NCBI RefSeq assembly: GCF_028550595.1
Contig: NZ_JAQQGN010000001.1
Span: 558,001 to 622,000, forward strand
Origin: Luteimonas sp. BLCC-B24
Lineage (GTDB): Bacteria; Pseudomonadota; Gammaproteobacteria; Xanthomonadales; Xanthomonadaceae
Length of the DNA: 64,000 bases
Direction: 5' to 3'
Below, one piece after another: positions 50,920 to 62,328 of this stretch. Each line of letters opens with the position of its first letter. Position 1 is the first letter of the stretch. The translations under genes and the position numbers were made by a program. Under the pieces are notes generated by a model that was not told the DNA's origin, did not search any database, and saw only the letters and a list, made by a program, of their open reading frames with translations.

Positions 50920-51402
50920 ATGAGCGGAACACGCAAGAAGCTCGCGAAAGCCACCCTCCAGCTGCCGCTGGCACTCTCCGGGGGCACGCAGACCACGCTG
51001 GCCGACCACGCCGGACGCTGGCTGGTCCTGTACTTCTACCCCAAGGATTCCACGCCCGGCTGCACGACCGAAGGCCTGGATTTCAACGCGTTGCTGCCGG
51101 CGTTCTCGGCGCTCGGTGCCGACGTCCTCGGCGTCTCGCGCGATTCCGTGAGATCACACGACAACTTTTGCGCCAAGCAGGGTTTCGCGTTTCCGCTGGT
51201 CAGCGACGCGGACGAGGCCCTGTGCCGCGCGTTCGATGTGATTCGCGAGAAGAACATGTACGGTCGAACGGTGCTCGGCGTCGAGCGCAGCACGTTCCTG
51301 ATCGATCCCGACGGCCGCATCGCGGCCGAATGGCGCAAGGTGCGCGTGCCGGGCCATGCCCAGGCCGTGCTCGATGCCCTGAAGGCTGCCACGGCCCAGT
51401 GA
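50920..51402 (+). CDS. bcp: Thioredoxin-dependent peroxiredoxin (BCP/PrxQ)
   Basis: Reduces hydrogen peroxide and lipid hydroperoxides using thioredoxin. 160 residues; the peroxidatic Cys48 is in YPKDSTPGCTTEG, and no Cys lies five residues on, unlike E. coli BCP. Instead Cys84 in NFCAKQGFAFPLVSD is the likely resolving residue, matching the intramolecular Cys48/Cys84 pair described for Xanthomonas PrxQ. A third Cys in ALCRAFDV is extra. Lies between gcvR and phoH. Confidence 0.94.
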   Translation: MSGTRKKLAKATLQLPLALSGGTQTTLADHAGRWLVLYFYPKDSTPGCTTEGLDFNALLPAFSALGADVLGVSRDSVRSHDNFCAKQGFAFPLVSDADEALCRAFDVIREKNMYGRTVLGVERSTFLIDPDGRIAAEWRKVRVPGHAQAVLDALKAATAQ

Positions 51403-51529
51403 CAGCCGCCCCGACCCGTCCGCATCGCCACTCCGCTCCACGGGGTCAGGCGATGCGACCGTGTGCGTGTGTGTTGCGCGGCGCCGACACGCCGTGTTCT
51501 TCCCTCTCTCAAGGATTTCCGACACGCCG

Positions 51530-52933
51530 ATGATGACCCAAGGCAAGCGCGTCTACGTTCTCGACACCAACGTGCTGATGCACGACCCCACCGCGCTGTT
51601 CAAGTTCGAGGAGCACGATGTCTATCTGCCGATGCAGGTGATCGAAGAGCTCGACAACGGCAAGAAGGGCACCAGCGAGGCCAGCCGCAATGCGCGGCAG
51701 GTGAGCCGTTTCATCAACGAACTGATCGAGGCGGCGGGCAGCGATCACATCGCGTCCGGGCTGCCGCTGCAGCGCCCGCAGGGCCTGCAACTGCGCGGTG
51801 GCCAGAGTGTGGGCAAGCTGCGCTTCCAGACGACGGTCCCGGCCGAGGACCCCACCTCCTTCGGCGTGGCCGCGCCGGACAACCGCATCCTGGGCGCGAT
51901 TCTCGACCTGCTGCGCACCGAACCCGACTACCCGGTGGTGTTCGTCTCCAAGGACATCAATCTCCGCATCAAGGCCGCCATCGCGGGCATCCCCAACGAG
52001 GATTACGAGAACGACCGCGCGCTCGACGATTTCAGCCTGCTCTATACCGGCGCCACCGCGCTTCCGGAGGATTTCTGGGCGCGCCACGGCAAGGACCTGC
52101 GTTCGTGGACCGATCGCGGTCGCACCTTCTACGAACTGGCGGCCGATGCGAACGACGACTGGTATCCCAACCAGTTTCTCTATCTGCCCGGTGACGAGGA
52201 ATCGGAGTTCCGCGTGGTCGGCGTGGAGAACGGACGCGCGACCCTGCAGATCGTCGATGATTTCCGCCACAACCAGCACGCGGTCTGGGGCATTCTCGCG
52301 CGCAACCGGGAGCAGAACTTCGCGCTCAATGCACTGATGGACCCGGATGTCGATTTCGTCACCCTGCTCGGCACCGCAGGCACCGGCAAGACCCTGCTGG
52401 CGCTGGCTGCAGGCCTGGCGCAGACGATGGACCAGCAGCGCTACCGCGAGATCATCATGACCCGCGCGACGGTCAGCGTCGGCGAGGACATCGGTTTCCT
52501 GCCGGGCACGGAGGAGGAAAAAATGACGCCGTGGATGGGCGCGCTGACCGACAACCTCGAAGTGCTCACCCACAACCAGGACGGCGGCAGCTGGGGGCGC
52601 GCGGCGACCAACGATCTTCTCGCATCGCGCATCAAGATCCGCTCGATGAACTTCATGCGCGGGCGCACCTTCCTGTCGCGCTACCTGATTCTCGACGAAG
52701 CCCAGAACCTCACGCCCAAGCAGATGAAGACGCTGGTCACGCGCGCGGGTCCGGGCACGAAGATCGTGTGCCTCGGCAACGTGGAGCAGATCGACACCCC
52801 GTATCTCACCGAGACGACCTCGGGCCTGACCTACGCGGTGGACCGCTTCAAGCAGTGGGCGCACAGCGCGCACATCACCCTGCGCCGGGGTGAGCGTTCG
52901 CGTCTGGCCGACTTCGCGTCCGAGGTGCTGTGA
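51530..52933 (+). CDS. PhoH family protein with PIN domain (PhoH2)
   Basis: 467-residue fusion of an N-terminal PIN ribonuclease domain (VYVLDTNVLMHDPTALFKFEEHDVYLPMQVIEELDN, PDNRILGAI, VFVSKDINLRIKA) and a C-terminal PhoH ATPase with Walker A in LLGTAGTGKTLLALAAGL, Walker B in YLILDEAQNLT and the GFLPGTEEEKMTPW motif. PhoH2 proteins of other bacteria unwind and cleave RNA. The two Met codons at 51530 and 51533 are both possible starts. A 9-bp GC hairpin (52943-52951/52962-52970) follows the stop but has no U-run. Confidence 0.94.
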   Translation: MMTQGKRVYVLDTNVLMHDPTALFKFEEHDVYLPMQVIEELDNGKKGTSEASRNARQVSRFINELIEAAGSDHIASGLPLQRPQGLQLRGGQSVGKLRFQTTVPAEDPTSFGVAAPDNRILGAILDLLRTEPDYPVVFVSKDINLRIKAAIAGIPNEDYENDRALDDFSLLYTGATALPEDFWARHGKDLRSWTDRGRTFYELAADANDDWYPNQFLYLPGDEESEFRVVGVENGRATLQIVDDFRHNQHAVWGILARNREQNFALNALMDPDVDFVTLLGTAGTGKTLLALAAGLAQTMDQQRYREIIMTRATVSVGEDIGFLPGTEEEKMTPWMGALTDNLEVLTHNQDGGSWGRAATNDLLASRIKIRSMNFMRGRTFLSRYLILDEAQNLTPKQMKTLVTRAGPGTKIVCLGNVEQIDTPYLTETTSGLTYAVDRFKQWAHSAHITLRRGERSRLADFASEVL

Positions 52934-53137
52934 TGGAACGGGCCCTGCGGCTGGCCGGAGGGCCGCAGGGTCAATGTGCAGCGAGTGGATGCCGCACGCA
53001 GCGGCGCCGCCGCAGCGATTGCGCGGGCCCACGCGTCACGGCGCCGGATGGTGCCCGTGCGAGGGCGCACGTCGCGCGTCGGGACCATCCGCGCACCCGT
53101 TCGGCGGTCGACGCACAACGGCACCGCTGACGTGGAC

Positions 53138-53812
53138 ATGCGCTTGCCGGCCTGGGTGTGGATCGGTGCCGTGGCGCTGGCCTGCGTTGCGGGTATGGTC
53201 AACGTGGTCGGCTATCTCGGCTTCGAGCACCAGGCAGTGAGCCACCTGACCGGCACCACCAGCCTGCTCGGCGCGGCGCTGGTGCAGCACGACTGGCGCA
53301 CCGTCGCGCACCTGTGCGCGGTGGTGCTGGCGTTCTGCGCCGGGGCCACGCTCAGCGGGTTGATCCTGCAGGACGACACGCTGCGCCTGGGCCGGCGCTA
53401 CGGGGTGGCGCTTGCGCTCGAGGCCCTGCTGCTCGCCATCGCGGTCCCGGCGTTCGAACGTGTCCATCTGCTCGGCGCCCTGCTCGCGGCCATGGCCTGC
53501 GGCCTGCAGAACGCGATGGTCACCACCTACAGCGGCGCGCTCGTGCGCACCACGCACCTGAGCGGCATGTTCACCGATCTGGGCATCGGGCTCGGCCATC
53601 TGCTGCGCGGCCTTCCGCTGCCGGTGCGGCGCCTGGCGCTGAGCGCGCTGATCATCACGGGTTTCCTGGTCGGCGGCCTGATCGGCGCCTGGCTGTTCGG
53701 ACACGTCCGCTACCACGCGCTTCTGGTGCCGGCCGCGCTCACCGGTGCCACCGGCCTCGGCTACGCCGCCTATCGCCAGTGGCGCGGCGTCGCCCCGGAA
53801 CGCTCCACCTGA
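53138..53812 (+). CDS. DUF1275 (YoaK) family membrane protein
   Basis: 224-residue inner-membrane protein with about six hydrophobic segments, starting [24 protein letters not shown]. The DUF1275 features are the [22 protein letters not shown] loop and [33 protein letters not shown]. Function unknown; members are thought to be transporters only by shape. The start at MRLPAWVW is chosen because the first helix follows at once; the upstream frame is Arg-rich and probably not translated. The 204 bases between phoH and this gene hold no other feature except the hairpin. Confidence 0.88.
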   Translation: MRLPAWVWIGAVALACVAGMVNVVGYLGFEHQAVSHLTGTTSLLGAALVQHDWRTVAHLCAVVLAFCAGATLSGLILQDDTLRLGRRYGVALALEALLLAIAVPAFERVHLLGALLAAMACGLQNAMVTTYSGALVRTTHLSGMFTDLGIGLGHLLRGLPLPVRRLALSALIITGFLVGGLIGAWLFGHVRYHALLVPAALTGATGLGYAAYRQWRGVAPERST

Positions 53813-53849
53813 GCAGCGTCCGCCACGGCCGAGCAGGCACAATGGCCGC

Positions 53850-54662
53850 ATGAACGCTTCCGTCCCACGCCCCGTCTCCGTCCTGACGATCGCCGGCTCC
53901 GACTCGGGCGGCGGCGCCGGTATCCAGGCGGATCTGAAAACCTTCGCCGCCCACGATATCCACGGCCTGTCGGCGATCGCCGCGCTGACCGCGCAGCACA
54001 CGCGCGGCGTCACCGCCGTGCACGCGCCACCGGTGACCTTCCTGCAGGCGCAGATCGATGCCTGTTTCGACGATTTCGAGATCCGCGCGGTGAAGATCGG
54101 CATGCTGGCGACGGCCGACATCGTGCACGCGGTGGCCGATGCACTGGATGCGCAGCCCGGTGCGGCGGTGGTGCTGGATCCGGTGATGATCGCGACCTCC
54201 GGCGCCAAGCTGCTCGATGACGACGCCCTCGATGCGCTGCGCACGCGACTGGTGCCGCGGGCGACGGTGCTGACGCCCAACATTCCCGAGGCCGAATTGC
54301 TGCTCGGCCGTCCGATCGTCGACGCCGCGGCCGCCGACGTCGCGCTCGAGGCGCTGCGCGGCCTGGGTGCGCGCGGCGTCCTGCTCAAGGGCGGCCACCT
54401 GGACGAAGGCGACACCGTCGTCGATCGCTACGCGGACCCGGCAACACGTTTCGCGCACCGCGGGCCGCGTCTGGCGGTCGACGGCCACGGCACCGGCTGC
54501 ACGCTGTCGTCCGCGATCGCTGCGCGCATCGCGCGCGGCGAAGCGCCGGCCGATGCCTGCCGCGCCGCGATCGACTACGTGCATGCGGCGATGCGCGCGG
54601 CATACCGCCCCGGACGCGGCGACGTCAGCGTGCTCGGCCATCTCGCGCCGCGGACGCGATGA
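53850..54662 (+). CDS. thiD: Hydroxymethylpyrimidine/phosphomethylpyrimidine kinase
   Basis: Two phosphorylations of the pyrimidine part of thiamine. 270 residues of the ribokinase fold with [22 protein letters not shown], the VKIGMLAT segment, [24 protein letters not shown], and [15 protein letters not shown], whose Gly-x-Gly-Cys holds the anion hole and catalytic Cys. Start [10 protein letters not shown] at 53850, six bases after a CACAAT box. The stop overlaps the next ATG by four bases. Confidence 0.96.
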   Translation: MNASVPRPVSVLTIAGSDSGGGAGIQADLKTFAAHDIHGLSAIAALTAQHTRGVTAVHAPPVTFLQAQIDACFDDFEIRAVKIGMLATADIVHAVADALDAQPGAAVVLDPVMIATSGAKLLDDDALDALRTRLVPRATVLTPNIPEAELLLGRPIVDAAAADVALEALRGLGARGVLLKGGHLDEGDTVVDRYADPATRFAHRGPRLAVDGHGTGCTLSSAIAARIARGEAPADACRAAIDYVHAAMRAAYRPGRGDVSVLGHLAPRTR

Positions 54663-55504
54663 GCACGGCGGCATCGCGTCTCGAGACGCTGGTCACGGCC
54701 GACGGTCACCGCTACGAATTGATCGCCCGGATTCCCGACGACGCCGATCGCGCCCTGCTCTGGCTGCCCGCGATGGGCGTGCCTGCGAAGCACTATCTGC
54801 CGCTCGCCGAACGACTCGCCGCGCGCGGCGTCGCGGTGTTCCTGCACGAATGGCGCGGCATCGGCTCGAGCGGGCTGCGCGCCGGTGGCGGCGCGGACTG
54901 GGGCTATCGCGAACTGCTCGACGAGGACATCGCGACCAGCGCACGCGCCATGCGCGCTGCGACCGCCGGTCTTGCGCCGGTCATCGGCGGGCACAGTCTC
55001 GGCGGACAGCTGGCGTGCTGCCACCTCGCGCGCCAGCCCGACGGCGTCGGCGCCTTGTGGCTGGTCGCGAGCGGTGCACCGTACTGGCGTGCGTTTCCGG
55101 TGCCGCAGCGCTATGCACTGCCGCCGCTGTACCGCTTCATGGCCTGGCTGTCACGTGTGCGCGGCGTGCTTCCGGGGCGCCGCCTCGGCTTCGCCGGCAA
55201 CGAGGCGCCCGGCGTGATCGCCGACTGGAGCCGCAGCGGGATCACCGGGTCCTACCGCGCAGCCGGGCTGGAGCTCGACCTCGACGCGGCGCTCGCGCGT
55301 GTCGATGTGCCGGTGCGCGCGGTCTGCCTGCAGGCCGACTGGCTGGGGCCGCCGTCGTCGCTGCACTTCCTGCTCTCGAAGCTCGGCACGTCCGTACCCG
55401 CGGTCGTATCGCTGGATGCGGCGGCGCTGGGTGTAGCAGCCGATCACTTCGCATGGATGAAACGGCCCGACGCCGTCGTCGAGTGGCTGACCCGCAGCGA
55501 CTGA
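54659..55504 (+). CDS. Alpha/beta hydrolase, substrate unknown
   Basis: 281-residue hydrolase with the oxyanion region LLWLPAMGVPAKHYLPLAERLAARGVAVFLHEWRGIGSS, the nucleophile Ser in GGHSLGGQLACCHLA, and a probable catalytic His in AADHFAWMKRP at the C terminus. It resembles the YheT/serine aminopeptidase-like group. Coupled to thiD by an ATGA overlap, but no obvious link to thiamine synthesis. Substrate cannot be given. Confidence 0.87.
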   Translation: MSTAASRLETLVTADGHRYELIARIPDDADRALLWLPAMGVPAKHYLPLAERLAARGVAVFLHEWRGIGSSGLRAGGGADWGYRELLDEDIATSARAMRAATAGLAPVIGGHSLGGQLACCHLARQPDGVGALWLVASGAPYWRAFPVPQRYALPPLYRFMAWLSRVRGVLPGRRLGFAGNEAPGVIADWSRSGITGSYRAAGLELDLDAALARVDVPVRAVCLQADWLGPPSSLHFLLSKLGTSVPAVVSLDAAALGVAADHFAWMKRPDAVVEWLTRSD

Positions 55505-55572
55505 CGCGCATCGGTTAGGCACCGACGCGTCCGCTACACTGCGCCGGCCCTTTCCGATGGTGAACCGACGCA

Positions 55573-56856
<1,284 letters not shown>

Positions 56857-57301
56857 GCCCGGCGGTCCACGGCCGGGCGCGCCCGCCGGGGCGCGTCGCT
56901 TGCAGTCGCGGCCGCCTTTCGCGCCGATGACGTCCCGACATCCGGGTCGCGACGCGCGCGCCCGCGACCGGCGAGCAGGCTGGGCGTTCCAGATCGCGGA
57001 CGGCATCGCGGGCGCGACCCGAGCCACCGCACCGTCGGCGCTGTCTGACGCCCCGACGGTGCCGCCCCGATCGTCGTGCCAACGCCACGCCAGCGCCCTC
57101 CCGCGCCCGCATCGATGCCGGCATCGCGCACATGCACCCATGCACGGATCCATCGCACCGAAGGGAGCGCGATCCCGCCCGGCACATCGTCTCGACGCGT
57201 CGACAGACCGCGACGCCGACACCATCCGGATCGCTTCGCGGCATGCGCCGTCCGGTGCGATCTCAACGGAGCCCACGCCGGGCACACCACGCGCACACAA
57301 A
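56857..57301. other. 445-bp gene-free stretch after the sugar dehydrogenase
   Basis: It begins with a GCCCGGC/GCCGGGC hairpin (56857-56863 and 56872-56878) that could end the dehydrogenase transcript, without a U-run. The rest is GC-rich with Arg/Pro-rich frames and no recognisable gene. Confidence 0.45.
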
Positions 57302-57327
57302 AAAGCCAGCGACGCGTCGCTGGCTTT
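57302..57327 (-). terminator. Rho-independent terminator after tRNA-Arg
   Basis: A perfect 11-bp stem AAAGCCAGCGA/TCGCTGGCTTT around CGCG; on the minus strand it continues into further U residues. It closes the csrA/tRNA-Ser/tRNA-Arg transcription unit. Confidence 0.88.
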
Positions 57328-57338
57328 CCTGTGTGTTC

Positions 57339-57415
57339 TGGCGCGCCCGGAAGGATTCGAACCTCCGACCCCCAAGTTCGTAGCCTGGTGCTCTATCCAA
57401 CTGAGCTACGGGCGC
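57339..57415 (-). tRNA. tRNA-Arg (anticodon ACG)
   Basis: A 77-nt minus-strand tRNA with encoded CCA. Acceptor arms GCGCCCG and CGGGCGC pair perfectly; the anticodon loop CTACGAA gives ACG, read with inosine for CGU/CGC/CGA. It lies 101 bases after tRNA-Ser. Confidence 0.95.
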
Positions 57416-57516
57416 GTGGAACAGAAGCGGAATTTTGCAGAAGAACCTGTGTTTCGTCAACCGCTCTGCGAGATTTTTTTCGCTGATTCCCGCGGGAATC
57501 CGATCGAATCAAGCAG

Positions 57517-57609
57517 TGGCGGAGAGTGAGGGATTCGAACCCTCGATGGAGTTTTAAGCCCCATACTCCCTTAGCAGGGGAGCCCCTTCAGCCACTCGGG
57601 CAACTCTCC
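57517..57609 (-). tRNA. tRNA-Ser (anticodon GCT)
   Basis: A 93-nt class II tRNA on the minus strand with encoded CCA and a long variable arm. Acceptor arms GGAGAGT and ACTCTCC pair; the anticodon loop CTGCTAA gives GCT, reading AGC/AGU. It follows csrA by 52 bases. Confidence 0.95.
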
Positions 57610-57661
57610 GTAGCAACCCGCTCGAGGTGTGACGTTCGAGCGAGGTGCGAAGGATACCGGG

Positions 57662-57880
57662 TCACCTCGCCTGCGGCAAACTTTCTTGCGCGTCGCCGTC
57701 CGCGTGCTCGTCCGCACCCTCGCGATGGATGCGCTGATAGATCTCCTCGCGATGCACCGACACGTCCTTCGGCGCGTTGATGCCGATGCGCACCTGGTTG
57801 CCCTTGACGCCCAGGACGGTCACGGAGACGGAGTCTCCAATCATCAGCGTCTCGCCGACACGTCGGGTCAGAATCAACAT
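57662..57880 (-). CDS. csrA: Carbon storage regulator CsrA/RsmA
   Basis: RNA-binding dimer that blocks or stabilises target mRNAs at GGA motifs, controlling metabolism, motility and virulence. 72 residues beginning [16 protein letters not shown], with [22 protein letters not shown] and the key Arg of VHREEI. Its C-terminal tail ([20 protein letters not shown]) is longer than in E. coli (61). The start at 57880 is fixed by GAGGAG upstream. Location between alaS and tRNA-Ser is the classic gammaproteobacterial position. Confidence 0.97.
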   Translation of the reverse strand: MLILTRRVGETLMIGDSVSVTVLGVKGNQVRIGINAPKDVSVHREEIYQRIHREGADEHADGDAQESLPQAR

Positions 57881-58039
57881 TGGGAATCTCCTCGGGCCGA
57901 CACGTTGTCGTGGCGGCATGGACTGCAATTCGGACCGTTCTCGACCATTGGAAACCGATTACAGGCCACTGTGTAACGGGAAAGGATGTCCTGCGGCGGA
58001 CGGCGGGTCAACCGCCGCCGGAACGTGTTTATCGCGCGC

Positions 58040-60685
58040 TTAACCGGCCCGCTCGGCGACCCAGCGCCCCACGTCCGCGAGCGCTGCCTGCAGGGCCGGA
58101 CCGTCCTCGCCGCCGCCCTGGGCGAGATCCGGGCGGCCGCCGCCCTTGCCGCCGATCCGGCCGGCGATCTCCGACAGCAGCTCACCCGCCTTGACCCGGC
58201 CCGCCGCGGCACCGCCGACGCCCGCCACCAGCGCCGCCTTGCCATCGTTGGCGCCGGCCAGCACCACGACGACATCACCCAGCTGCTGCTTGAGACGGTC
58301 CACCGCGTCCCGCAGGGCCCTGGCGTCGAGCCCTTCGATCCGCGCGGCCACGACCTTCAGCCCGGCGACATCGACCGCACCCGCGGCCAGGTCCGACGTC
58401 GCGCCGCTGGCCGCCTTGGCCTTGAGCGCGTCGAGCTCGCGTTCCAGCTGCTTCTGACGATCGAGCAGCGCACGCACGCGGTCGCCGACATCGGCCGCAC
58501 TGCCGCCGAGCAGGCCGGCGGCCTGGCGCAGGCGCTCTTCCTCGGCGCGCACATGATCCAGCGCCGCCTGTCCGGTCAGCGCCTCGATCCGGCGTACACC
58601 CGCCGAGACGCCACCTTCGGAAACCAGCTTGAACAGGCCGATGCGGCCGGTGCGGTCGACATGGGTGCCGCCGCACAGTTCGACCGAGTTCCCCATCGTC
58701 ACCACGCGCACGCGCTCGCCGTACTTCTCGCCGAACAGCGCCATCGCGCCGGCGTCGAGCGCGGACTGCATGTCCATCTGCTCGATCGTGACCGGGTGGT
58801 TGGCACGCACCTCGACATTGACCCGGCGTTCGATCTCGCCGAGCTCCTCACCGGTCACCGGCTGGAAATGCGAGAAGTCGAAGCGCAGGCGCTCCGGGGC
58901 GACCAGCGAGCCCTTCTGGGCGACGTGGCTACCGAGCAGATCGCGCAGCGCCCCGTGCAGCAGATGCGTGGCGCTGTGGTTGAGCAGGATGCTGGCGCGC
59001 CGTGCATCGTCCACCGCGCCGCGCAGGCGGTCGCCGCGACGCAGCGTACCGGCGGTCAGCCGACCGACGTGGCCGTGGAACTGGCCGGCGAACTTCTGCG
59101 TGTCGTCGACGTCGAAGCGCACACCGTCGGCATCGAGCGTGCCGGTGTCGCCGACCTGGCCGCCGGATTCGCCGTAGAACGGCGTGCGGTCGAGGATCAC
59201 CACGGCTTCGTCGCCGGCGTCGATCGCGTCGACCGGGCGCCCGTCGCGCAGCAATGCCACGACCTCCAGGCCGGAGGCGTCGGTCGCGTCGTAGCCTTCG
59301 AATACAGTGGGCGAAAGCTGTGCGACGAGGTCGGCCGGCAGACCGGCGCTGGAGGCGAACTTGCCCGCGGCGCGGGCGGTGTCGCGCTGACGCTGCATCG
59401 CGGCGTCGAAGCCGGCCATATCGACCTCGAGCCCGCGCTCACGCGCGATGTCGGCCGTCAGATCCAGCGGAAAACCATAGGTGTCGTAGAGCCGGAACGC
59501 GTCCTCGCCCGGAATCGCGCCTTGGCTGCGGGTCGCGATCTCGTCGAAGATGCGCATGCCGGCGTCCAGGGTTTCGGCGAAGCGGTCCTCCTCGGCCCGC
59601 AATGCGCGCTCGACCAGATCGCGCTTCTCACGCAGCTCGGGGTAGGCCTCGCCCATCACGGCGTCGAGCGTGGCGACCATGGCGCTGAAGAACGGCCGGC
59701 GCACGCCGAGCATCCAGCCGTGACGCAGCGCGCGGCGGATGATCCGGCGGAGCACGTAGCCGCGCCCCTCGTTGGACGGCAGTACGCCGTCGACGATCAG
59801 GAAGCTGCAGGCGCGGATGTGATCGGCGATCACGCGCAGCGACTTGTTCTCCAGATCGGTCGTGCCGGTCAGCTCGCCGGCCTTGCGGATCAACGCCTGG
59901 AACAGATCGATCTCGTAATTGCTGTGCACGCCCTGCAGGATCGCGGCCAGACGCTCCAGGCCCATGCCGGTATCGACGCAGGGTGCCGGCAGCGGCAGCA
60001 GCGTACCGTCGGGCTGCTTGTCGAACTGCATGAAGACCAGATTCCAGATTTCGATGAAACGGTCGCCGTCCTCGTCGGGCGAGCCCGGCGGTCCGCCGAA
60101 GTGCGCCGGGCCGTGGTCGTAGAAGATCTCGGTGCAGGGGCCGCAGGGGCCGGTGTCGGCCATCTGCCAGAAGTTGTCGGAAGCGAACGGCCCGCCTTTG
60201 TTGTCACCGATGCGGACGATCCGCTCTTCGGGAATGCCGACCATGTCACGCCACAGCGCATAGGCCTCGTCGTCCGTGTGGTAGACGGTGACCAGCAGGC
60301 GCTCGGCCGGCAGCTTCCAGACCTGAGTCAGCAGTTCCCAGGCCCAGGCGATGGCGTCCTTCTTGAAGTAGTCGCCGAAGGACCAGTTGCCGAGCATCTC
60401 GAAGAAGGTGTGGTGCCGCGCGGTGTAGCCGACCTGGTCGAGATCGTTGTGCTTGCCACCGGCGCGCAGACAGCGCTGGACGTCGGCGGCGCGCACGTAG
60501 CTGCGCTTCTCGGCGCCCAGGAACACGTCCTTGAACTGGACCATGCCCGAGTTGGTGAACAGCAGCGTGGGGTCGTTGCCCGGCACCAGCGGCGCCGACG
60601 GCACGATGGTGTGCCCCCTGCCTTTGAAGAACTCGAGGAAATCGGCGCGGATCTGCGCGGTGCTGGTCGGGGTCTGCGTGGTCAT
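58040..60685 (-). CDS. alaS: Alanyl-tRNA synthetase
   Basis: Charges tRNA-Ala and edits mischarged Ser/Gly. 881 residues: class II catalytic core ([42 protein letters not shown]), the editing domain with its zinc site NHSATHLLH and CGGTHV, and a C-terminal DHHA1/coiled-coil region ([12 protein letters not shown]). Complete length. The start at MTTQTPTST (60685) is the most likely; an in-frame Met (60712) is possible, and no clear ribosome binding site decides. Confidence 0.96.
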   Translation of the reverse strand: MTTQTPTSTAQIRADFLEFFKGRGHTIVPSAPLVPGNDPTLLFTNSGMVQFKDVFLGAEKRSYVRAADVQRCLRAGGKHNDLDQVGYTARHHTFFEMLGNWSFGDYFKKDAIAWAWELLTQVWKLPAERLLVTVYHTDDEAYALWRDMVGIPEERIVRIGDNKGGPFASDNFWQMADTGPCGPCTEIFYDHGPAHFGGPPGSPDEDGDRFIEIWNLVFMQFDKQPDGTLLPLPAPCVDTGMGLERLAAILQGVHSNYEIDLFQALIRKAGELTGTTDLENKSLRVIADHIRACSFLIVDGVLPSNEGRGYVLRRIIRRALRHGWMLGVRRPFFSAMVATLDAVMGEAYPELREKRDLVERALRAEEDRFAETLDAGMRIFDEIATRSQGAIPGEDAFRLYDTYGFPLDLTADIARERGLEVDMAGFDAAMQRQRDTARAAGKFASSAGLPADLVAQLSPTVFEGYDATDASGLEVVALLRDGRPVDAIDAGDEAVVILDRTPFYGESGGQVGDTGTLDADGVRFDVDDTQKFAGQFHGHVGRLTAGTLRRGDRLRGAVDDARRASILLNHSATHLLHGALRDLLGSHVAQKGSLVAPERLRFDFSHFQPVTGEELGEIERRVNVEVRANHPVTIEQMDMQSALDAGAMALFGEKYGERVRVVTMGNSVELCGGTHVDRTGRIGLFKLVSEGGVSAGVRRIEALTGQAALDHVRAEEERLRQAAGLLGGSAADVGDRVRALLDRQKQLERELDALKAKAASGATSDLAAGAVDVAGLKVVAARIEGLDARALRDAVDRLKQQLGDVVVVLAGANDGKAALVAGVGGAAAGRVKAGELLSEIAGRIGGKGGGRPDLAQGGGEDGPALQAALADVGRWVAERAG

Positions 60686-60850
60686 AGGCCTGGCGTTGAC
60701 GAAAACGGGCATGCGCCACGGCCCGCCGCCGCCTGCGGGCGGGTCGGCGCGACGCTGTCGCCCAATCGGCAAAGGGTAGCAGGCCGACCGGCCCTCCTGC
60801 CCGCGCATGGCGGGGAATGGCGCGCAGCGCGCGAGGGCGCCGACGTGCGC

Positions 60851-61135
60851 TCAGCGCCCGCAGAACTGCCGGATCGCCGCGCGCAACACCTCGGCGCCGA
60901 ACCCCCGGCGCAGCAGGTAATCCCCTGCCTTGCGCCGGGCGAGGATGTCGTCGGCCAGCACGTCGGCATCGAAGCGTCGCGCGAGCAGATCGAGCGCGCG
61001 CGCGGGCCAGTCCGCCTCGCCCTCGTCTTCCAGCGTCCGGAATGCGCCGGCGTCCTCGTTGGGCTCCGTGGTGACCGGCGATTCCGCCCCGATCACCGCC
61101 GACGAGCGGCCATTACTCGACGTCGTCTTCTTCAT
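60851..61135 (-). pseudogene. recX: Remnant of recX: C-terminal module only
   Basis: An open frame of 94 codons starts within the last codons of recA and ends at 60851. Its second half, ADWPARALDLLARRF...ARRKAGDYLLRRGFGAEVLRAAIRQF, matches the last three-helix repeat of the RecA inhibitor RecX, which normally has about 150 residues. The first two repeats are missing, and the 20 or so bases between the recA stop and the homologous frame leave no room for them. The first 30 codons have no RecX similarity that I can see. A deletion between recA and mid-recX is the simplest explanation. Translation could still occur from the ATG at 61135 or a GTG at 61096. Confidence 0.6.
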
Positions 61136-62144
61136 CCATCACCGCGACTGCGGTCGGCAACAGGCGCTCACGGATGCCGGCCTCGATGCGAGCCGCGACC
61201 TCCGGATTGTCCTTGAGGTACTGGCGCGCGTTCTCCTTGCCCTGCCCGATCCGCTCGTCACCGCAGCTGTACCAGGCGCCGGCCTTCTCGACCAGCTTGG
61301 CCTCCACGCCCATGTCGATCAGCTCGCCCTCACGGCTGATGCCCTCGCCGTAGAGGATCTCGGTGACGACCTGCTTGAACGGCGGCGCCATCTTGTTCTT
61401 GACGACCTTGATGCGGGTCTGGTTGCCGATGATCTCGTCGCCCTTCTTGATCGCGCCGATGCGACGGATGTCGAGACGGACCGAGGCGTAGAACTTCAGC
61501 GCGTTGCCGCCGGTGGTGGTCTCGGGGCTCTGGCCCGGCATCATGATGCCGATCTTCATGCGCAGCTGGTTGATGAAGAACACCATGCAGTTGCTGCGCT
61601 TGATGTTGCCGGTGAGCTTGCGCAGGGCCTGGCTCATCAGGCGGGCCTGCAGACCCGGCAGCTGGTCGCCCATCTCGCCTTCGATTTCCGCCCGCGGCGT
61701 GAGCGCGGCGACCGAGTCGATGACCACCATGTCCACCGAATTGGAGCGCACCAGCATGTCGGCGATTTCGAGCGCCTGTTCGCCGGTATCGGGCTGGGAG
61801 ACCAGCAGATCTTCGACATTCACGCCCAGCTTGGCGGCATAGGTGGGATCGAGCGCATGCTCGGCGTCGATGAAGGCGGCGACGCCGCCCATCTTCTGGC
61901 ACTGCGCGATCGTCTGCAGCGTCAGCGTGGTCTTGCCGGAGGATTCCGGGCCGTAGACCTCGATCACGCGGCCGCGCGGCAGGCCGCCGATACCGAGCGC
62001 GAGATCGAGCTGCAGCGAGCCGGTGGGAATCACCGGCACCACTTCCGACGCACGATCGCCCATGCGGATCACCGATCCCTTGCCGAACTGCTTTTCGATC
62101 TGGCTCAGGGCGGCGGAAAGGGCGCGCTTCTTGTTCTCGTCCAT
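61113..62144 (-). CDS. recA: Recombinase RecA
   Basis: Filament-forming ATPase for homologous recombination and SOS induction (co-protease for LexA). 343 residues: Walker [10 protein letters not shown] near 65-73, [18 protein letters not shown], the [17 protein letters not shown]alker B region, and the DNA-binding loop 2 region in [16 protein letters not shown]. The acidic tail ends MDEEDDVE. Start [10 protein letters not shown] is set by AAGGA eight bases upstream; a Met six codons earlier is in frame. No LexA box is seen in the 184 bases upstream, so SOS control may come from the lexA promoter. Confidence 0.98.
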   Translation of the reverse strand: MDENKKRALSAALSQIEKQFGKGSVIRMGDRASEVVPVIPTGSLQLDLALGIGGLPRGRVIEVYGPESSGKTTLTLQTIAQCQKMGGVAAFIDAEHALDPTYAAKLGVNVEDLLVSQPDTGEQALEIADMLVRSNSVDMVVIDSVAALTPRAEIEGEMGDQLPGLQARLMSQALRKLTGNIKRSNCMVFFINQLRMKIGIMMPGQSPETTTGGNALKFYASVRLDIRRIGAIKKGDEIIGNQTRIKVVKNKMAPPFKQVVTEILYGEGISREGELIDMGVEAKLVEKAGAWYSCGDERIGQGKENARQYLKDNPEVAARIEAGIRERLLPTAVAVMDEEDDVE

Positions 62145-62328
62145 CGTGATGGTCCTTGTCATTCGTGTTCCGGTGTGTGGGACGCATCGTCGCAGGCGCG
62201 GATCGCACAGGCTGCGACGCTGTGGCGTGGCGATGTCGACGCTAGAGCCCGGGGCGCCAGCGGGTCATTGGCGGATCGGGCGCCGGCCGGTCGGGAAATA
62301 CCGCGGCTGCGATGGGCAGCGCACCGAC

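Noticed and set aside
52930..53130. Small frame starting inside the phoH stop codon
   Set aside because: Although an ATG overlaps the stop, the product is Gly/Arg/Cys-rich without motif and the frame covers the post-phoH hairpin.
57339..57609. tRNA-Arg/tRNA-Ser as integration site of a genomic island
   Set aside because: No integrase, direct repeat of a tRNA end, or foreign gene is found on either side; flanking genes are the conserved csrA and alaS.
62145..62328. A LexA box in front of recA
   Set aside because: No TTAG-N-CTAA or CTG-N10-CAG palindrome like the one before lexA was found; recA may depend on the lexA promoter or an unseen weak site.
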